A stretch of 64,000 nucleotides of DNA from JAGXTF01 sp038317095 (GTDB lineage: Bacteria; Bacteroidota; Bacteroidia; NS11-12g; UBA955). A program made the translations under genes and the position numbers. Positions 10,187 through 19,922 of the stretch are shown in pieces. The notes beneath the pieces are model-generated. The model saw only the letters and a program-made list of their open reading frames with translations. It did not search any database and was not told the origin of the DNA. The stretch lies in NCBI GenBank assembly GCA_038317095.1, contig JBBQBB010000002.1, forward strand, positions 1-64,000, in the 5' to 3' direction. Each line of letters opens with the position of its first letter. Within the stretch, counting starts at the first letter, position 1.

Positions 10187-11305
10187 TTATAGATCAAAGT
10201 TTAAAATGGTTTCACAAATAAATTCCAGCTGTTCGGCATCCATTTCTGTATGAATGGGCAAAGAAATGACACGCTGGCATAGGCTTTCGGTTAATGGCAT
10301 TGAAATATCTTGAAAATATGCTTTTTGGTGATGCAATGGGGTAGGATAATAAATCATAGAAGGTATATTGTTTGCAGTTAAGTGTTTTTTTAATTGTTCG
10401 CGTTTTGCGTGAGAATTGAGGGTTAATGTGTATTGATGAAAAACATGCGTTGAATTGGCTACCCTCGATGGAATTTGCACTCCGATTGCGTTTCGCAATT
10501 GAAAATCGTAAAAATCAGCACATTTGTTTCGCGCAGCCTCAAACTCCAGCAAATGTGATAGTTTTACATTTAACACCGCAGCCTGAATTGTATCTAGCCT
10601 GCTGTTAATGCCTATTAATTCGTGCTGGTATTTTACTTTTTGGCCATGGTTGGCAATGGACTTTAATTTAACCGCAAGTTTTTCATCTTGGGTAAAAATG
10701 GCCCCACCATCTCCATAACAACCTAAATTTTTACTTGGGAAAAAAGAGGTAGTGCCAATATGCCCTATGGTTCCAGCATGCGCAGTTGAACCGCTTGTAA
10801 ACGTATATTTTGAGCCAATCGCTTGGGCTGAATCTTCAATCACAAATAAATTATTTTTGGTTGCAATTGCCATAATTTGCTCCATATCGCAAGTTTGCCC
10901 ATACAAATGCACCGGTGCAATTACTTTTGTATTCGGGGTAATGGCATTTTCAATGGCTTGACAATCTATCAAAAAAGTGTTCGGATCAACCTCTACAAAA
11001 ACAGGAACCAAACCCATAAGAAGTATAACTTCTGCTAGGGCTGCGTAGCTAAAAGATGGTGTAATTACCTCAGAACCTCGGGGTAAATCAAGCGCCATCA
11101 AAGCCAATTGCAAAGCATCGGTCCCGTTTGCACACCCTATTACAAATTTAGCCCCAGTAAATTTAGATAACCCTTTTTCAAATTCTGACACTTCGGGCCC
11201 TTTGATAAATGCGGCAGATTCTAGCACATTTTGAATGGCAGAATCTATGTCTGTTTTTAATCGGCTATACTGCGTTTGCAGGTCTAACATTTGGATTTTG
11301 CGCAT
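10187..11305 (-). CDS. DegT/DnrJ/EryC1/StrS-family sugar aminotransferase
   Basis: PLP-dependent enzyme that usually aminates 3- or 4-keto nucleotide sugars. The 372-residue protein has the GTDALQLAL phosphate-binding segment, the IEDSAQAIGS motif (aspartate that contacts PLP nitrogen) and the PLP lysine in FFPSKNLG near residue 190. It is the first gene of the operon with ugd and uxs and has its own TAnnTTTG box. Its keto-sugar substrate cannot be read from sequence: a 4-keto pentose from the neighbouring UDP-glucuronate decarboxylase reaction is possible, but a 3-keto glucuronate derivative is equally so. Confidence 0.9.
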   Translation of the reverse strand: MRKIQMLDLQTQYSRLKTDIDSAIQNVLESAAFIKGPEVSEFEKGLSKFTGAKFVIGCANGTDALQLALMALDLPRGSEVITPSFSYAALAEVILLMGLVPVFVEVDPNTFLIDCQAIENAITPNTKVIAPVHLYGQTCDMEQIMAIATKNNLFVIEDSAQAIGSKYTFTSGSTAHAGTIGHIGTTSFFPSKNLGCYGDGGAIFTQDEKLAVKLKSIANHGQKVKYQHELIGINSRLDTIQAAVLNVKLSHLLEFEAARNKCADFYDFQLRNAIGVQIPSRVANSTHVFHQYTLTLNSHAKREQLKKHLTANNIPSMIYYPTPLHHQKAYFQDISMPLTESLCQRVISLPIHTEMDAEQLEFICETILNFDL

Positions 11306-11327
11306 GCTTTTGTGTTAAAAAACCCGG

Positions 11328-11335
11328 CAAAGATA
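11328..11335 (-). promoter_or_regulatory. -7 promoter box of the nucleotide-sugar operon
   Basis: On the minus strand the bases read TATCTTTG, matching TAnnTTTG, with 22 nt to the aminotransferase ATG. No -33 element was recognised. Confidence 0.55.
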
Positions 11336-11477
11336 ACAATCTATGGCTAGAGTATTCTCTGGTGGAATTAGAATGTTTAAGCAATCAAATTAAAATTGTT
11401 GTTCAATATTTGAGACAGTGAATAAAGAACACCAATAAAATGAAAAAAAAGACAGATATTGCGTACTAATTTTAGAC

Positions 11478-14252
11478 TTGATACATCGCATTGGTTTTTT
11501 GGCTTTCTTATTTTTAATCACAACCGCCGCTTTTGGTCAGGTTGGTGGGCTGGCTGGTGCTGTCACTGATGCCACTACTGGGCGAGAATTGGTGGGAGTA
11601 ACATTAACATTAAAACCAGGGAACAAGGAGGACATCACCGATGTTGAAGGCCGTTTTCTATACAGTAATTTGCAGCCAGGTATTTATGCATTAGAACTGC
11701 GCGAAGTAAATCACAAAACGACCATTATTCCCATTTTAAGGGTTTCTGCAAATGAGATCACTGTGGTTAGGTTATCTATGTACGACAGTGTTAAAGCTCT
11801 TTCTGGTATTATTATAACGGCTAAAAAACCAAGGGCAGAGAACATTGCAGGGATTGCATTGGAACGCAAAAGTTCTCCTAACATTATGGACGGTATTTCA
11901 CAAGAATCGATTAAGCGCACACCAGACCGCAGCTCCGCCGAGGCTATGAGAAGGATTAGTGGAATTACAATTCTAGACAATAAATATCCCGTGGTTCGCG
12001 GGTTGTCGGATAGGTACAATATGGCTTTGTTAAATGGGATTCCCATGCCTTCAACTTTGCCAGATAGGAAAACTTTTGCTTTTGATGCAATTCCAGCGAG
12101 CCTGCTTGATAACATGCTTGTGGTAAAAACTGCAATGCCAGATCAACCGGGTGAATTTGCCGGTGCAATAATTTTGTTAAATACCCGCGACATTCCGGAT
12201 GAAAGTGTACAAACAATTTCATTTGGATTAGGTGGATATGGTAACTCTATTGGAAGGAATGGGAGTTGGCAAACAAACAAAGCTCCTGATCTGCTGGGAT
12301 TGGGCAGTTGGGGCAGGCAATGGCCCACAGGTATGCCACAAACTGCGGATTTTAAAAAATTTCAAATCAATGAGAAAATAGAATTGTCAAAGAAATTTGA
12401 GAATGATTGGGGATTGAAGCAAAGTGTTATTATTCCTGGCATTCAATTTCAATATTCTAATTCTACGCGGTTTAGATTTGCCAAAAAAGAGGCAGGCAGT
12501 TTACTGGCATTTAGTTATTCTCGTTTAAGTCGGATAAACAATATCGACAGAAAAGAATACAATAACAATGGTATTACTAGGGATTATACCGAAGAACAAT
12601 CTGCGGACAATGTGCTTTTAGGTGCCATGTTAAATTTTTCGGTGAAATTGAATAAAAAAAATAAAATTACTTTGCGCAATTTTTTAAATAACAATGCTAC
12701 CGAAGAAAACAACATTAGGCAAGGTACCAATTTAGAATCTGGAACATTTCAAAAAGCATACTCTATGAATTATTTACAAAATTACTTAGTGGGTATGCAA
12801 TTGGCAGGTGATCATTTTATGCCTAAATCGGGAATAAAATTTAAATGGGATGGCGGTATACAAAGGGTAATGCGCAATACCCCAGATTATAGGCGGTTGC
12901 TATATACTAGATTGGCAGACAGCCCTGGCGACCCTCTGGTAGCTGCAGTTAGTCCACAAAGCAATTTTGGCAACGCAGGGAAAATGTTTATTACACTCAC
13001 GGAGAATATAAAATTCGCAAGCTATAATTTTAGCAAAACATATTACAATGATAATTTCAAAAGTGAATTAAAGTTTGGTGGATTTCATCAATTTAAAAAT
13101 AGGCAATTCAGCACCCGCATATTTACGGTCGTAGAAAATCCATCGGTTGATGAAAAATTAAAGGAATTGAATCCGTCCCAAATTTTTGATCCGTCGAATA
13201 TGAGTTTTACGGGGTTTAGGTATGATGAGATTCCCGATGATGGAAGCTATAACTATGCGGGCAAACAAAATTTAAATGCAGGTTATTTAATGACGGACAA
13301 TATTTTTAATCGTATTTTTCGCATCACTGGTGGTGTTAGAATTGAACATTTTTACCAACAAATGGTAACAAAAAACAAGCAGAACATTACTATAACACCT
13401 ACCCTAAATAACCTTAATATATTGCCTAGCGTTGCAATAACGTATATGGCAACTAATAGAACCAATCTGAGATTGGCTTATTCGCAAACGGTGTCTCGCC
13501 CAGATTTTAGAGAAATAAGCCCTTTCAGTTATTTTGATTTTGTAAATTTTGTTTCTATTGAAGGAAATGAAAAATTAAAATCTGCCCAAATTCAAAATTT
13601 TGATTTTAGGTTTGAAACGTATCCAGGAGATGGTCAATCCTTTTCCGTAGGAGCTTTTTATAAGAAGTTTACCAACCCAATAGAGCAAATAGTGAATCCA
13701 GTAGTTGCGGATGGCAATAGAAGTATCAGGTTTGCCAATGCCTACGCTGCCAATGTTTATGGGGCAGAATTCGAATTCCGAATGAAACTTAAGAAATTTG
13801 TGCGAGCCCTAAAAAACTGGGAATTTTCTGGAAATCTCACTTATATAAAATCTGAAGTTCAATTTAGCAAAGACTCTGCCAATCAAACCAAACGGGCCTT
13901 ACAAGGGCAATCCCCGTACATTGCCAATTTTGGCCTTTATTACAATGGAAGAAGTTCTGGCTGGTCTGTAGCCATTAATTACAACTTAGTTGGCCCTAGA
14001 ATATACTCTGTAGGTACAATAAATTACCCAAATTTCTATGATAAAAATAGAAATGTTCTAGACTTGCAAATTGCAAAATCTTTAAGCAATCGTTCGGAAA
14101 TTAAATTCAGCGTTGCTGACGTTATTGCACAGGATTTTATTTTGTATCAAAATACAGATTTAAATGCAGCTTACAGCACTTCGGATCGTGTTGTTAACCG
14201 AATGAAAACAGCACCTTTATTTCTAATGAATTTTATATTTAGATTAAAATAA
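11478..14252 (+). CDS. TonB-dependent outer-membrane receptor with carboxypeptidase-regulatory-like N domain
   Basis: Energy-coupled outer-membrane transporter of 924 residues. A signal peptide ends near AFGQ (residue 21). A CarboxypepD_reg-like beta-sandwich follows (about 22-110), then the plug domain (about 130-230, with VVRGLSDRYN and LLNGIPMPS), then a long beta-barrel ending in an aromatic-rich strand (FLMNFIFRLK). No ATG lies in frame near the signal peptide, so I use TTG at 11478; an out-of-frame ATG at 11440 opens only a nine-codon frame. The next gene, 5 nt on, encodes a secreted T9SS protein that is probably its partner. The transported substrate is unknown. Confidence 0.9.
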   Translation: MIHRIGFLAFLFLITTAAFGQVGGLAGAVTDATTGRELVGVTLTLKPGNKEDITDVEGRFLYSNLQPGIYALELREVNHKTTIIPILRVSANEITVVRLSMYDSVKALSGIIITAKKPRAENIAGIALERKSSPNIMDGISQESIKRTPDRSSAEAMRRISGITILDNKYPVVRGLSDRYNMALLNGIPMPSTLPDRKTFAFDAIPASLLDNMLVVKTAMPDQPGEFAGAIILLNTRDIPDESVQTISFGLGGYGNSIGRNGSWQTNKAPDLLGLGSWGRQWPTGMPQTADFKKFQINEKIELSKKFENDWGLKQSVIIPGIQFQYSNSTRFRFAKKEAGSLLAFSYSRLSRINNIDRKEYNNNGITRDYTEEQSADNVLLGAMLNFSVKLNKKNKITLRNFLNNNATEENNIRQGTNLESGTFQKAYSMNYLQNYLVGMQLAGDHFMPKSGIKFKWDGGIQRVMRNTPDYRRLLYTRLADSPGDPLVAAVSPQSNFGNAGKMFITLTENIKFASYNFSKTYYNDNFKSELKFGGFHQFKNRQFSTRIFTVVENPSVDEKLKELNPSQIFDPSNMSFTGFRYDEIPDDGSYNYAGKQNLNAGYLMTDNIFNRIFRITGGVRIEHFYQQMVTKNKQNITITPTLNNLNILPSVAITYMATNRTNLRLAYSQTVSRPDFREISPFSYFDFVNFVSIEGNEKLKSAQIQNFDFRFETYPGDGQSFSVGAFYKKFTNPIEQIVNPVVADGNRSIRFANAYAANVYGAEFEFRMKLKKFVRALKNWEFSGNLTYIKSEVQFSKDSANQTKRALQGQSPYIANFGLYYNGRSSGWSVAINYNLVGPRIYSVGTINYPNFYDKNRNVLDLQIAKSLSNRSEIKFSVADVIAQDFILYQNTDLNAAYSTSDRVVNRMKTAPLFLMNFIFRLK

Positions 14253-14257
14253 AACCC

Positions 14258-15859
14258 ATGCAAAAAATTGCAGTAATATTGCTTTTTTTATTAAGTTCTG
14301 CGGCATGTGGGCAAGGTTTTTTTGTACCAACTATCTACCGAGGTGCTTTCGGAAATAACGATTGGACAATCGGATGGACCAATTGGGCACCTAGAAATAC
14401 CAGTTATCCTGCTGGAACTGTGGTTGTGCAAGGAGACATTAGCTCCAACACCACATGGACTGCAGATAAAACATATTTACTGAAAGGATATGTTTATGTA
14501 AAGAACAATGCGGTACTTACCATACAACCTGGCACAATTATTAGGTGCGATGTATTGACTGCCACCTGTTTGGTAATTGCCAAGGGTGCGAAAATAAATG
14601 CAGTGGGAACCAGCTCTTCGCCCATCGTTTTTACATCTTCAGAAGCAACGGGTGTTAGAACTTATGGAGATTGGGGAGGAATACTCATTTTAGGCAAAGG
14701 AAAAGTAAATGTTTCTGGAGGTGTTGCCACCGCCGGAGCAGGAATTAACAATGCAAATGGGGATGGACTTTATGGGGGCTCGGATGACGGGGATAGCTCT
14801 GGGGTTATTAAGTATATGCGAATAGAATTTGCGGGTATTCAATACCAACCGGATAAAGAAATATCTGCACTCACGCTGGGTGCGGTTGGTTCTAAAACGG
14901 AAATAGATTTTGTGCAAATAAGCTACAGCGGCAACGATGGACTTTCCCTATCTGGTGGGGTAGGGAGAATAAAACACCTCGTTATTTCTAGAGGATATGA
15001 CACAGATATTAATGTGGATTTAGGCTATCGTGGCTTTATGCAGTTTGGCGTATTGTTGCGCGATTCTGCAAAGTCTAGTGCGAGTGGTACTTCTGGAATT
15101 GAAATTCAGAACGATGGTTTGGCTTCGGGTGCAACACCTAACACGGATCCAACAATAAGTAATTTCACTTTTGTAGGTCCACTAACTAGCTTATCAACGG
15201 CATACAGCAGCGGCTATCGGTACGCTGTGCATTTGCGCAGAAATGGCAGTTGTGCTTTCTTTAATTCTGCATTTGCCGGATATCCGCGCGGAATAATGTT
15301 GGACGGATCTGCAACGGCGTCACATTTAAAATCGGATCTTGTTATTTTTAATGCCAGTATTTTGGCGGGAATGAAAACCAAGGCTTTGGATACAACTGGC
15401 AATGTATCCTCTATTTTACCAGGATTTGATTTTAGCAGTTGGTTCATGAATGCTACTTTTTCAAACACGAAACTTACCTTACCTAAGGATTTAAAACTGT
15501 CCGATCCTTACAATTATGCCAATCCATCTTTTGTATTAAAAGCAGGCAGTGCGTTGGCTTCGGGTGCGGAATTTGTGCATCCAAGATTAAATGCAGCAGA
15601 AGTGAAAAATGTAGATATTTTAAAATTAAAATTTAAGATAATACAACAAAACAATCTATTAATTTTAGAGCCAAACGGTATATTTACTGGGAACTCCTAT
15701 TCTTTAACCTTGTTTGATTTGTGTGGCAGAATAGTTTCGAAAAGAACAATTCCCTATTCCAATTTGGCTTGGCAATTGCCCGAAATAAATGGACAATTTC
15801 TGTTATTCATTTCAGATTCTTTTGGCAATTTTATACAGTGCCAAAAATTGTTATTTTAA
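14258..15859 (+). CDS. Secreted beta-helix-like protein with type A T9SS sorting domain
   Basis: A 533-residue exported protein with a signal peptide (cleavage near AACGQ, residue 19). The body is rich in short hydrophobic strands and glycine turns (YVKNNAVLTIQPGTII, SSPIVFTSS, DWGGILILGKGKVNVSGG), as in right-handed beta-helix folds. The last 70 residues (SLTLFDLCGRIVSKR, then QFLLFISDSFGN) fit a type A sorting domain, so surface exposure or release through T9SS is likely. It sits 5 nt after the TonB-dependent receptor, suggesting a joint role in capturing a substrate. Its 3' end overlaps the converging rlmB by 9 bp. No catalytic residues were identified. Confidence 0.8.
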   Translation: MQKIAVILLFLLSSAACGQGFFVPTIYRGAFGNNDWTIGWTNWAPRNTSYPAGTVVVQGDISSNTTWTADKTYLLKGYVYVKNNAVLTIQPGTIIRCDVLTATCLVIAKGAKINAVGTSSSPIVFTSSEATGVRTYGDWGGILILGKGKVNVSGGVATAGAGINNANGDGLYGGSDDGDSSGVIKYMRIEFAGIQYQPDKEISALTLGAVGSKTEIDFVQISYSGNDGLSLSGGVGRIKHLVISRGYDTDINVDLGYRGFMQFGVLLRDSAKSSASGTSGIEIQNDGLASGATPNTDPTISNFTFVGPLTSLSTAYSSGYRYAVHLRRNGSCAFFNSAFAGYPRGIMLDGSATASHLKSDLVIFNASILAGMKTKALDTTGNVSSILPGFDFSSWFMNATFSNTKLTLPKDLKLSDPYNYANPSFVLKAGSALASGAEFVHPRLNAAEVKNVDILKLKFKIIQQNNLLILEPNGIFTGNSYSLTLFDLCGRIVSKRTIPYSNLAWQLPEINGQFLLFISDSFGNFIQCQKLLF

Positions 15860-16624
15860 AACCGCTTGTTGCCTGGTTTTTTCATACATAGCAATACCGG
15901 CCGCCACAGATACATTCAGAGACTCAACTCCATTTTGGTGAAGCGGAATTTTAAAATGAACATCGCAAAGTTTCCAAGCATCTGCACTTAAACCTGTTTC
16001 CTCACTACCCATAACTATTGCCAAAGGACCAGAAAAATCGGTATCATAGATACTCGAAGCACCTTTTTCCGAAGCACCTGCTATTTTTAAACCACTATTT
16101 TTTAGCAATTTAATGGTATGATGCATAGAATTGGTTCTGCAAATTGGAATTTTTAACAATGCTCCGGCAGAAGTTTTAACCGCATCTGTGTTGATAGCCG
16201 CAGATCCTGTTTCGGGCACCACAATGGCATGCACTCCGCTGCAAGCTGCAGAACGTGCTATAGCGCCAAAATTTCGCACATCGGTAATTCCATCCATCAC
16301 AATGATGAATGGATCTTCGCCAGATTCAAAAACCGTAGCAATTACATTTTCAATGCGTGCAAAATCTACTGCAGAAATTGAAATAACAATGCCTTGGTGG
16401 CTGCCATTCACAAGACGAGATAATTTTTCTCCTGGAACTTGTTTCCAAATGATTCTTTGTTGTTTTAACAACATTAATATTTCTTTGAGGGCAGGAGAGA
16501 CTATTCCCTCCTGCACCCAAACTTTATCTATAGTTTTTCCAGCTTTGATGGCTTCTTCAACTGGGTGAATGCCACCAATTAAAGTGCCGTCTTTTCTCGG
16601 GCTTCGATCGTTGTTATAACTCAC
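15851..16624 (-). CDS. rlmB: 23S rRNA (guanosine-2'-O-)-methyltransferase RlmB / TrmH family
   Basis: SPOUT-class methyltransferase acting on a 23S rRNA guanosine (G2251 in E. coli). Residues GGIHPVEEAI near the N terminus start the substrate-binding domain; the knot region has DGITDVRNFGAIARSA, ALVMGSEETGLS-like (VMGSEETGLS) and IPLHQNGVESLNVSVA, the three family motifs. I start the protein at GTG 16624, which overlaps the TGA of the upstream DUF2723 gene as GTGA, a coupling arrangement; a longer ATG start at 16681 would lie 60 bp inside that gene. Length from GTG is 257 residues, normal for the family. It could equally be a tRNA or other TrmH-group enzyme. Confidence 0.9.
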   Translation of the reverse strand: MSYNNDRSPRKDGTLIGGIHPVEEAIKAGKTIDKVWVQEGIVSPALKEILMLLKQQRIIWKQVPGEKLSRLVNGSHQGIVISISAVDFARIENVIATVFESGEDPFIIVMDGITDVRNFGAIARSAACSGVHAIVVPETGSAAINTDAVKTSAGALLKIPICRTNSMHHTIKLLKNSGLKIAGASEKGASSIYDTDFSGPLAIVMGSEETGLSADAWKLCDVHFKIPLHQNGVESLNVSVAAGIAMYEKTRQQAVLK

Positions 16625-19600
16625 CGAATCGGATTGGTTGGCATTACCGAACGCGTAGTGTTCATATATTGACTGGCCCAATCTTTATGGCCATTTTGAT
16701 TGCAATATTCGATTACTTGTTGTATGAAATACTGACTCCGCTGCACTTCCTGGTCTGCCCATGGGGCTTTCGATTCAGACTCTTCTGTAGAAGCCCATCG
16801 TTTAAAATATCTCGCAAACTGCAAGTTCTCTTTAATCGCCATATCCAATATTTTCTTTCCAGTAGATTCATCGCCCAATTGAATTAAAGCAATCGCAAAC
16901 TGCGATTTTAAGTCACGACGCAATGGCAACACGCTTTCTGGAATTTCCATTAAAATTTTATTTAAGATTTCAATTCCTCGTTTTTTATACACCGGAATTG
17001 AATCCGTCATAGAAGCAACATAGGATTTAGCGTCTGTATAGCCGTAAGGGGCAGGTACGGTTTTTCCTGAATCTAAATCTGCTTTCACTCGCTTGTACAT
17101 TTCCATTTCATTTTGGTAGTAATTGGCTAATATTAAGGCCATTTGTTGCATGTCATTTGGCACATACGCGGCTTTGTCATCCAAATAGAAGTTTTTCTTT
17201 TCTTTCATTCCATAATATTTAAATTTATGAACAAAGTTGTTGTACAATTGATAATCTGCAATTTTGTTTGGTTGACCTTGATTTGCACCACCATTGATAG
17301 GTACAAAGCGATAAACCAATCCTTCCAACTGTAAATATTTGTTCAAAGAATTAAAATCATATCCACTAACCGAGGTAAAATAAATAGGCCTTTTCCACCC
17401 TTGTTCAGCATTGGTTTGAATTAAATCATACACCACCAAATCGCCTTTATTTACATAGCTTCCTCCCACTGAAATATCGATGCTATCTACGATTAAATTG
17501 TAATCTTTTGGATTCACAACCCCAGCTTTTTTAACCGCTTCTTTGTCTACTTTCACAAAGAATCTGCCACCGTGCCAAGAGTTTTGTAAGCCTTTTTGGT
17601 TGTCGGCAAGTAACTCTTTTATAATGCTGCGCAATGGACGTGAGTTTTTGAAATTGGTTCTATCTATTTCAATGCCGTAATCAAAACTTCCTGTTTTTAA
17701 ATCATTTTTTGTAACGGTTAACGGCAGCGGTTCAGAATTGTAAACTTTGTCTAAAAGAATACTGCTATACCATTCTGTAGGCAATAAACTTTCATTGATG
17801 ATACGGACATCGGTACGAATGCCTTCTACGTTTTGCGCGTACCAGAGAGGATAAGTATCATTATCTCCATTACAAAAAAGAATCGCATTTGGTTCTAGAC
17901 TATTCAAAAAGTTTTTAGCCATATCCAATCCAATATACCGGCTAGAACGATCGTGGTCATCCCAGTTTCTGTAGCCCATGTTTACTGGAACCAATACAAT
18001 ACAAGCAATGGCGGCTGTAATTGCAGCAGATTTTTTCAACCATTTTTTAATCATATCCGCAACCATGATTACGCCCAAACCCACCCAGATGCAGAAAGTT
18101 TGGAAAGAGCCCACCAAAGAGTAATCCCTTTCGCGGGGTTCGTAAGGTGGTTGGTTCATGTACACGTTTATTAAAACTCCGGTAAATAAGAACAATGTCA
18201 TTACCAGCCAAAAGTCTTTTCTGCCTTTTTTCCAATGTAGCATAAATCCAAAAATGCCTAACAATAAGGGTAAAAAGTAATAGGGATTTTTTGCTTTTTG
18301 ATTTTTGTAATAATCTGGCATATCCTTAGATGGACCGGTGATAAATCGATCGACAAATGGAATTCCGCTGTATACATTTCCATCAAATCTTTCGTTGTGG
18401 CTAACTGCTTGTTGGTCGTTAAACCTACCTACAAAATTCCACATAAAATAACGGATGTACATATAGCGAATTTGATAATTGAAGAAGTAAAAAATATTGT
18501 TTTTAAACGAAGGTTTTTCAGCTTCAAGAAGTTCTATTTCTTGCTGTTCTGCTTGCGTCAAAGGCTGTCCTTGTTGTCGTTTCTGGTTGAGTATGTCTAT
18601 TTGATTTTGAACATCAGACATCCCTCCAAATTCTCTAAAACCTCTTGCATCCCCAGATTTGTTCGATTTGCCCATTCTTGGGAAAAGCGTCATATATTCT
18701 TCATCAAAAACGGGCTCATAAGTTGCACCTGTGGCTTCGTACATGCTGTCGCCTTTGTAATATTTTGGAGGATTTTCCTTGTAATCCACCTGAGGGGCAT
18801 TGAAAAATGGGCCTTTCACCAAAGGGCGGTCGCCGTATTGTTCACGGGTGATATAACCGTAAAATTTATAAGGATCTTCAGGGTTATTCATGTCAATGGC
18901 TGGATTTGCCAAAGAACGAATTACTACCATTGCATAACTGCTGTAACCTAGAATAATGAAGCCTATAGAAATAAATGCCAAGTTAAGATTGCGATGGCCA
19001 TTTTTGGTAGACCACCATATTAGCGCTGCAAGACCTCCAAAAATAAGGACAAGCGCCAGAATAGTACCTGTATAAAAGGGCAACCCAAAACTATTCACTG
19101 CCAATTTATCCATTGCTGCCAAAAGCCATGGAATACCTGGATAAATAACTTTCATTACCAGACCCAAAGCGATCATTGCTGCCCCGAATGCATAAAAAAC
19201 ACCTGCTCTGCTAACGGTATACCTTCTAAAATAATAAGCGAGACAAATGGTTGGGATTACGAGTAAATTTAACATGTGGGTTCCCAATGCGAGTCCGGTA
19301 ATAAAAGCTATAAAAACCAACCACCGGTCATTGTGGCTGTCGTTACTTTGTCTGTCCCAGCGTAAAATTGCCCAAAAAGTAAGGGCTGTAAAGAATGAGC
19401 TCATCGCATAAACCTCGCCCTCAACCGCGCTGAACCAAAAGCTGTCCAGGAAAGTATTGGTTAAAGCAGCAACTACTCCGGCTCCGATAATCAAGATGTT
19501 CTTATTGTCGTTATCATCGTCCACCAATTTTTGGGCAAAATGGGAGGTAATCCAGAAAGTAAACATTACACAACCTGCGCTAGAGACAGCAGAGAGCATG

Positions 19601-19836
19601 TTTATCCAAAATCCCACATGTTGCACATCCGGCGACAACATGGAAAACAATCTACCCACCATAAGAAATAGGGGGGCTCCTGGCGGATGGACTACCTGCA
19701 ACTTATAGGCTGCACTTAAAAATTCACCACAATCCCATAAGCTTACGGAGGATTCTAGGGTAAGAGTGTAAACAACCAATGCAATGGCAAACATTGCCCA
19801 TCCAAAGATGCGGTTCAAAGACCTTATATTATTCAT
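16621..19836 (-). CDS. DUF2723-family polytopic membrane protein (putative protein O-mannosyltransferase-like)
   Basis: A 1071-residue inner-membrane protein. The N-terminal half has about a dozen hydrophobic helices; it opens with a conserved segment containing SVSLWDCGEFLSAA and HPPGAPLFLM, which is the DUF2723 signature. The later part is a large soluble domain (about residue 640 on) that begins NAILFCNGDNDTYPLWYAQ. DUF2723 proteins resemble GT-C glycosyltransferases, and the acidic residue in the WDCGEF loop fits the metal/sugar-phosphate site of that fold. Glycosylation of exported proteins is plausible but not shown. It is translationally coupled to rlmB through a GTGA overlap. Confidence 0.85.
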   Translation of the reverse strand: MNNIRSLNRIFGWAMFAIALVVYTLTLESSVSLWDCGEFLSAAYKLQVVHPPGAPLFLMVGRLFSMLSPDVQHVGFWINMLSAVSSAGCVMFTFWITSHFAQKLVDDDNDNKNILIIGAGVVAALTNTFLDSFWFSAVEGEVYAMSSFFTALTFWAILRWDRQSNDSHNDRWLVFIAFITGLALGTHMLNLLVIPTICLAYYFRRYTVSRAGVFYAFGAAMIALGLVMKVIYPGIPWLLAAMDKLAVNSFGLPFYTGTILALVLIFGGLAALIWWSTKNGHRNLNLAFISIGFIILGYSSYAMVVIRSLANPAIDMNNPEDPYKFYGYITREQYGDRPLVKGPFFNAPQVDYKENPPKYYKGDSMYEATGATYEPVFDEEYMTLFPRMGKSNKSGDARGFREFGGMSDVQNQIDILNQKRQQGQPLTQAEQQEIELLEAEKPSFKNNIFYFFNYQIRYMYIRYFMWNFVGRFNDQQAVSHNERFDGNVYSGIPFVDRFITGPSKDMPDYYKNQKAKNPYYFLPLLLGIFGFMLHWKKGRKDFWLVMTLFLFTGVLINVYMNQPPYEPRERDYSLVGSFQTFCIWVGLGVIMVADMIKKWLKKSAAITAAIACIVLVPVNMGYRNWDDHDRSSRYIGLDMAKNFLNSLEPNAILFCNGDNDTYPLWYAQNVEGIRTDVRIINESLLPTEWYSSILLDKVYNSEPLPLTVTKNDLKTGSFDYGIEIDRTNFKNSRPLRSIIKELLADNQKGLQNSWHGGRFFVKVDKEAVKKAGVVNPKDYNLIVDSIDISVGGSYVNKGDLVVYDLIQTNAEQGWKRPIYFTSVSGYDFNSLNKYLQLEGLVYRFVPINGGANQGQPNKIADYQLYNNFVHKFKYYGMKEKKNFYLDDKAAYVPNDMQQMALILANYYQNEMEMYKRVKADLDSGKTVPAPYGYTDAKSYVASMTDSIPVYKKRGIEILNKILMEIPESVLPLRRDLKSQFAIALIQLGDESTGKKILDMAIKENLQFARYFKRWASTEESESKAPWADQEVQRSQYFIQQVIEYCNQNGHKDWASQYMNTTRSVMPTNPIR

Positions 19837-19922
19837 GAGTATTTTATATCGTAATTAATAGGTGGCGAAAATACGGATTTCAAATTCAATTTTCATTGTA
19901 CAGTGATGACTTTGCGAATATT

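Noticed and set aside
18298..18951. 217-residue plus-strand frame inside the DUF2723 gene
   Set aside because: No recognisable domain or promoter; shadow of the real minus-strand gene.
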